From: DASZTU01 sp035493835
GTDB taxonomy: Bacteria > Pseudomonadota > Alphaproteobacteria > Rhizobiales > Devosiaceae
Assembly: GCA_035493835.1 (NCBI GenBank)
Contig: DATJHO010000017.1
Location: 1 to 35,143, forward strand
Reading direction: 5' to 3'
Length of the DNA stretch: 35,143 nucleotides
Each line of letters opens with the position of its first letter. The stretch's first letter is position 1. Below, in pieces: positions 31,300-35,143 of this stretch. The notes under the pieces were generated by a model. The model ran no database searches, was not told the DNA's origin, and saw only the letters and a program-made list of their open reading frames with translations. The position numbers and the translations under genes are program-made.

Positions 31300-32730
31300 A
31301 TGAAAATTGCGATTGTGCGCGAGCGCGCCGAAGGGGAAACGCGCGTCGCCGCCACACCCGAAACGGTGGCTCGATTTGTTGCCTTGGGCGTGACGGTTTC
31401 GATCGAGCAGGGAGCCGGCGAACGTGCGCGTTTTCCGGACGCCGGCTACGAGGCGGCGGGCGCCACCGTGTCGCCGAGTGCCGCGGCGGCGCTCAAGGGC
31501 GCCGACATCGTACTGACGGTGCGGCGGCCGGACGCGGCCCTGCTTTCGGGCATCGCGAAGGGCGCGCTGGTCATCGGCGGCATGGATCCTTACGGCCATG
31601 AGGCGGAGATCGCGGCGCTCGGCAACACCGGGGCATCGGTGATCGCGATGGAATTCATGCCGCGCATCACGCGCGCCCAAGTGATGGATATCCTTTCCAG
31701 CCAGGCGAACCTTGCCGGCTATCAGGGGGTGATCGATGCGGCGGTGCATTTCGACCGCGCCTTCCCGATGATGATGACCGCGGCCGGCACGGTGCGCCCT
31801 GCAAAGGTGTTCGTCATGGGGGCGGGCGTTGCCGGCCTCCAGGCCATCGCCACGGCGCGCCGGCTCGGCGCCATCGTTTCAGCGACCGACGTACGCCCGG
31901 CCGCCAAGGAGCAGGTCGAGAGCCTCGGCGGAAAATTCATCGCCGTCGAGGACGAGGAATTCAAGCAGGCCGAAACCGCGACGGGCTACGCCAAGCCGAT
32001 GTCGGCCGAGTACCAGCAGAAGCAGGCCGAGCTCACCGCCAGCCACATCGCCAAGCAGGACATCGTCATCACCACGGCGCTGATTCCCGGGCGCCCGGCG
32101 CCAAAACTGGTTTCGAGGGCGATGGTCGAGTCGATGGCGCCCGGTTCGGTGCTCGTCGATCTTGCCGCCGAGCGCGGCGGCAATATCGAGCTGACCGAGC
32201 CGGGCAATGTGACGACGACGCCCAATGGCGTCACCATCGTTGCCTATACGAATGTGCCGGGCCGGCTCGCGAGCTCCGCCAGCCAGCTTTTCTCGCGTAA
32301 CCTTTATGCGTTCGTCGAAACCCTGTTCGACAAGAAGACCAAGGAGTTTTCGGTCAACTGGGACGACGAACTGGTCAAGGCGACGCTGCTGACCAGGGAT
32401 GGCGCGGTGGTGCATCCGAGCCTTGCCGCCGCTGCGGCAGCGGCAGTTGCGCCCGCGGCGGCACCTGTCGTCGCGCCGGTCGATGCGGCAAGCCCAGCGG
32501 CGGAACCGGCGGCCAAGCCTGCGCGGGCCCGCAAGCCGGCGGCATCGAGCACGCCCACAACGTCCGAGCCGACGGAAGCCGAGACCGAGCCCGCGGCGAA
32601 GCGGGCGCCGCGCGCGAAACCCGCCCCAACAGACACGCCGGCCGATGCGCCGGAAGCAAAGGCTCCCGCCAAGCGCACTCCCCGTGCCAAGGCGCCGCCG
32701 AAAACTCCGGAGAGTGGAGAGCAGCCATGA
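31300..32730 (+). CDS. pntAA: Proton-translocating NAD(P) transhydrogenase subunit alpha 1
   Basis: A 476-residue NAD(H)-binding domain I protein of the three-subunit transhydrogenase (as in Rhodospirillum). Domain I covers about 1-375: KIAIVRERAEGETRVAATPE at the start, a glycine-rich NAD motif GAGVAGLQAIATARRLGA and SATDVRPAAKEQVESLGG. The rest, about 95-100 residues, is a low-complexity Ala/Pro/Lys tail (KPARARKPA, KRAPRAKPA, KRTPRAKAPPK) not part of the classic PntAA (about 384 residues). Its function is unknown. The gene overlaps pntAB by 4 bp. The complex uses the proton gradient to make NADPH from NADH. Confidence 0.95.
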   Translation: MKIAIVRERAEGETRVAATPETVARFVALGVTVSIEQGAGERARFPDAGYEAAGATVSPSAAAALKGADIVLTVRRPDAALLSGIAKGALVIGGMDPYGHEAEIAALGNTGASVIAMEFMPRITRAQVMDILSSQANLAGYQGVIDAAVHFDRAFPMMMTAAGTVRPAKVFVMGAGVAGLQAIATARRLGAIVSATDVRPAAKEQVESLGGKFIAVEDEEFKQAETATGYAKPMSAEYQQKQAELTASHIAKQDIVITTALIPGRPAPKLVSRAMVESMAPGSVLVDLAAERGGNIELTEPGNVTTTPNGVTIVAYTNVPGRLASSASQLFSRNLYAFVETLFDKKTKEFSVNWDDELVKATLLTRDGAVVHPSLAAAAAAAVAPAAAPVVAPVDAASPAAEPAAKPARARKPAASSTPTTSEPTEAETEPAAKRAPRAKPAPTDTPADAPEAKAPAKRTPRAKAPPKTPESGEQP

Positions 32731-33023
32731 TCGATCCCTTCATCTTCCAGCTTTCGATCTTCGTGCTGGCCATTTTCGTGGGTTATTTCGTCATTTGGAG
32801 CGTGACCCCGGCGCTGCATACGCCGCTGATGAGCGTCACCAACGCCATCTCCTCGGTAATCGTCGTGGGTGCGCTGCTCGCCGTCGGCGCACACCTGACC
32901 GCCGACAGCAATATCGCTTCAAAAATCTTCGGGTTCTTTGCGCTGATCCTCGCGAGCGTAAACATCTTCGGCGGTTTCCTGGTCACCCAGCGCATGCTGG
33001 CGATGTACAAGAAGAAGGGCTAA
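32727..33023 (+). CDS. pntAB: Transhydrogenase subunit alpha 2 (membrane)
   Basis: A 98-residue protein with three membrane helices (FQLSIFVLAIFVGYFVIW, SVIVVGALLAVGA, IFGFFALILASVNIFGGFLV), the alpha half of domain II. The VTPALHTPLMSVTNAISSVIV segment is conserved in the family and lines the proton path. It ends in a basic KKKG. It overlaps pntAA by 4 bp (ATGA) and is followed by pntB after 3 bp, so all three are one operon. The short separate subunit is typical of the alphaproteobacterial split form rather than the fused PntA of E. coli. Confidence 0.97.
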   Translation: MIDPFIFQLSIFVLAIFVGYFVIWSVTPALHTPLMSVTNAISSVIVVGALLAVGAHLTADSNIASKIFGFFALILASVNIFGGFLVTQRMLAMYKKKG

Positions 33024-33026
33024 GCC

Positions 33027-34433
33027 ATGATCTCCGCCAATATCGCGGCGCTGCTCTATCTCATCGCCGGCGTGCTGTTCATCCTGGCCCTGCGCGGCCT
33101 GTCGAGCCCGGCCTCGTCCCGGCGCGGCAATACGCTCGGAATGATCGGCATGACCATTGCCGTGCTGACGACGCTTGCCGTCACCGGCCCCGACGATCCC
33201 CTGTCCTGGGGCTTGATTATCCTCGGGATCGCCATCGGCGGCGCCATCGGCGCGGTCGCGGCGCGGCGCATCGCCATGACGGCGATGCCGCAACTGGTTG
33301 CGGCCTTCCACTCGCTGGTGGGCCTCGCCGCCGTGTGCGTGGCTGCGGCGGCGCTCTATTCGCCGACGGCTTTCGGCATTTTCGAGAACGGCCATATCCG
33401 CGGCGAAAGCCTTGTGGAAATGAGCATCGGCGTCGCCATCGGCGCCTTTACCTTCACCGGCTCGATCATCGCCTTCCTGAAGCTCAACGGCAATATGAGC
33501 GGCAAGCCGATCCTGCTGCCGAGCCGTCACCTGCTGCATATCCTGCTCGGGCTGATCCTCATTGCGCTGATCGTGACCTTCGTCGTCACCTCGGAGCCGC
33601 TCTATTTCTGGCTGATCACCGCCGTGGCGCTGCTGCTCGGCGTCTTGATGATCATCCCGATCGGTGGCGCCGACATGCCGGTCGTCGTCTCGATGCTCAA
33701 CTCCTATTCGGGCTGGGCAGCGGCGGGCATCGGTTTCACGCTCGGCAACACGGCGTTGATCATTACCGGCGCGCTGGTCGGCTCGTCCGGTGCGATCCTC
33801 TCCTACATCATGTGCCGCGCGATGAACCGCAGCTTCATTTCGGTGATCCTCGGCGGCTTCGGCGGCGACGATGCCGCGGCGGCGAGCGGCGAGGAAGAAA
33901 CGCGCCCGGTGAAGCAGGGCTCGGCCGAAGATGCCGCCTTCATGATGAAGAACGCCGGCAAAGTGATCATCGTCCCCGGCTATGGCATGGCGGTGGCCCA
34001 GGCCCAGCACGCATTGCGCGAAATGGCGGACCTGCTGAAGCACGAGGGCGTCGAGGTCAAATACGCGATCCATCCGGTCGCCGGCCGCATGCCCGGGCAC
34101 ATGAACGTGCTGCTGGCGGAAGCGAATGTCCCCTATGACGAGGTGTTCGAACTGGAGGACATCAACTCCGAGTTCGCCCAGACCGACGTCGCCTTTGTCA
34201 TCGGCGCCAACGACGTGACTAACCCCGCGGCCAAGACCGACAAGTCCTCGCCGATCTATGGCATGCCGGTGCTCAACGTCGAAGACGCCGGTACCGTGCT
34301 CTTCATCAAGCGCGGCATGGCAGCCGGCTATGCGGGGGTGCAGAACGAACTCTTCTTCCGCGACAACACCATGATGCTGTTCGGCGATGCCAAGAAGATG
34401 ACCGAGAACATCGTCAAGGCACTGGGGAAGTAG
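33027..34433 (+). CDS. pntB: Transhydrogenase subunit beta
   Basis: A 468-residue protein with about nine membrane helices over residues 1-270 (remaining domain II) and the cytosolic NADP(H)-binding domain III at about 290-468. Domain III motifs are VPGYGMAVAQAQHA, the HPVAGRMPGHMNVLLAEA segment, VIGANDVTNPAA and the FIKRGMAAGYAGV loop. Together with the alpha subunits it couples hydride transfer from NADH to NADP+ with proton inflow, supplying NADPH. It starts 3 bp after the pntAB stop. A repeat (34455-34564) follows and may end the operon mRNA. Confidence 0.98.
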   Translation: MISANIAALLYLIAGVLFILALRGLSSPASSRRGNTLGMIGMTIAVLTTLAVTGPDDPLSWGLIILGIAIGGAIGAVAARRIAMTAMPQLVAAFHSLVGLAAVCVAAAALYSPTAFGIFENGHIRGESLVEMSIGVAIGAFTFTGSIIAFLKLNGNMSGKPILLPSRHLLHILLGLILIALIVTFVVTSEPLYFWLITAVALLLGVLMIIPIGGADMPVVVSMLNSYSGWAAAGIGFTLGNTALIITGALVGSSGAILSYIMCRAMNRSFISVILGGFGGDDAAAASGEEETRPVKQGSAEDAAFMMKNAGKVIIVPGYGMAVAQAQHALREMADLLKHEGVEVKYAIHPVAGRMPGHMNVLLAEANVPYDEVFELEDINSEFAQTDVAFVIGANDVTNPAAKTDKSSPIYGMPVLNVEDAGTVLFIKRGMAAGYAGVQNELFFRDNTMMLFGDAKKMTENIVKALGK

Positions 34434-34454
34434 GTTCTCCGGGGCTTCACCCGC

Positions 34455-34564
34455 CTGCCGGCACCCTCTCCCACAAGGGGAGAGGGGAGTTGTTGCCCAG
34501 CCCTCGCCACATCCTTCCTTCTCCCCTCGTGGGAGAAGGTGCCGCGCAGTGGCGGATGAGGGGG
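34455..34564. repeat. Palindromic repeat region after pntB
   Basis: Two hairpins: CCCTCTCCC (34464-34472) with GGGAGAGGG (34478-34486), and TTCTCCC (34519-34525) with GGGAGAA (34531-34537). The following AAGGTGCCGCGCAGTGGCGGATGAGGGG resembles the element at 3007-3034. It lies between pntB and the DsbA-like gene and may form the end of the pnt transcript. Confidence 0.7.
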
Positions 34565-34679
34565 ACAGCCTCCAACCCAGGCAATTTCCTCAATCAACGC
34601 GCCAGTTACCTCCAGGTGCCTTCTTGCTCAAGCGGCCGGGCGCGGCTCATGTTGGCGTGGTTTTCTCGTCGGATATCCC

Positions 34680-35143
34680 ATGCCCAAATCCCTCAAAATC
34701 GACCTGTTCACCGATGTCGTCTGCCCCTGGTGCCTGATCGGCACGGCGCGGCTGGACCGCGCCATTGCGGCGCTGCCGGAGGACGTTGTCGTGGAAGTGG
34801 AAAATCACCCGTTCTACTTGGACCCGAATACGCCCGCCGAGGGCGTGGTCGTTGCCGATCGGCTCCGCGAGAAATATGGGCGCGAGCCGCGCGAGATGTG
34901 GGATCGCGTCGAGGCCGAGGCGCTGAAGGCTGGCGTCACCCTCGACCTGTCGCAGCAGCCGCGCATGTTTCCGACGGCCAAGGCGCACACGCTGACCAGG
35001 CTGGCCCGGACCCTCGGGACGCAGTACGCGCTCGCCAAGGCCATCGCCGAGGCTTATTTCCTCGAGCACCGGTTGATCAATGACGACGAGGTGCTAGCCG
35101 ATCTCGCGGTGGCGCATGGGTTCGAGCGCGCCGAGGCCGTACG
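34680..35143 (+). CDS. DsbA family oxidoreductase, FrnE-like (3' end outside window)
   Basis: The first 154 codons are present. Residues 5-25 give KIDLFTDVVCPWCLIGTARL with the thioredoxin-type active site C15-P-W-C18, followed by the all-helical insertion (REKYGREPREMWDRVEAEALKAGV) and a PTAKAHTLTRLARTLG segment characteristic of FrnE/2-hydroxychromene-2-carboxylate isomerase-like DsbA proteins. No signal peptide is seen, so it is probably cytoplasmic and acts on thiols or glutathione-type substrates. The ATG is at 34680; only a weak ribosome site (CGGA) precedes it. The catalytic C-terminus, including the cis-proline, lies outside the window. Confidence 0.88.
   Translation, partial: MPKSLKIDLFTDVVCPWCLIGTARLDRAIAALPEDVVVEVENHPFYLDPNTPAEGVVVADRLREKYGREPREMWDRVEAEALKAGVTLDLSQQPRMFPTAKAHTLTRLARTLGTQYALAKAIAEAYFLEHRLINDDEVLADLAVAHGFERAEAV

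Overview
The window is high-GC chromosomal DNA whose gene content points to an alphaproteobacterium of the order Hyphomicrobiales, most likely a Devosia-like member (Devosiaceae). The pointers are GapR (UPF0335/DUF2312) beside a DUF1036 gene and pyk, a three-gene proton-translocating transhydrogenase preceded by an aa3-type cytochrome oxidase subunit IV peptide, a zinc-free C-minus L36, a two-gene DNA-ligase/exonuclease cassette, and many intergenic palindromes of the type common in this order. The genus is an inference; no 16S or marker comparison was possible. No tRNA, rRNA, CRISPR array, insertion sequence or prophage was seen.

Layout. 1-3400: the tail of a citrate synthase, then a DNA-repair group (ligase-associated exonuclease, ATP-dependent DNA ligase, small UVR-motif protein). 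3397-3947: a YefM-YoeB toxin-antitoxin pair with its palindromic operator. 3948-13921: a fatty-acid beta-oxidation locus. FadD, a MerR regulator and a lipoprotein form a minus-strand operon; FadE, a FadJ-type fusion enzyme and FadI form a plus-strand operon. An Ala/Gln-rich exported protein lies between them. Both operons carry the same 16-bp palindrome (TTGACGTTAACGTCAA type) at the promoter, so the MerR protein probably controls them together. 13922-18786: an orphan receiver protein, L36 with a clear terminator, a duplicated SRPBCC protein, DUF1036-pyk and gapR. 18787-21382: repeats, a chloroperoxidase-type hydrolase, a 57-residue small protein and a small membrane protein. 21383-27298: dxs, then two exported cell-wall proteins (DUF882/M15-type peptidase and a YcbB-type L,D-transpeptidase). 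27509-30999: an NtrC-like regulator lacking the GAFTGA loop, divergent from an M3 oligopeptidase. 31048-34433: CoxIV-like peptide and pntAA-pntAB-pntB. 34680-end: start of a DsbA/FrnE-like oxidoreductase.

How the parts fit. The fad genes supply a full activation and beta-oxidation cycle (acyl-CoA ligase, dehydrogenase, hydratase/3-hydroxyacyl-CoA dehydrogenase, thiolase). The transhydrogenase and pyruvate kinase belong to redox and central carbon metabolism, and dxs starts isoprenoid synthesis. The most informative signals are the shared fad operator, the YefM-type operator over what looks like a leaderless promoter, the missing sigma-54 contact loop in the NtrC-like protein, the basic Ala/Pro tail on PntAA, and several families of long intergenic palindromes that are absent from genes.
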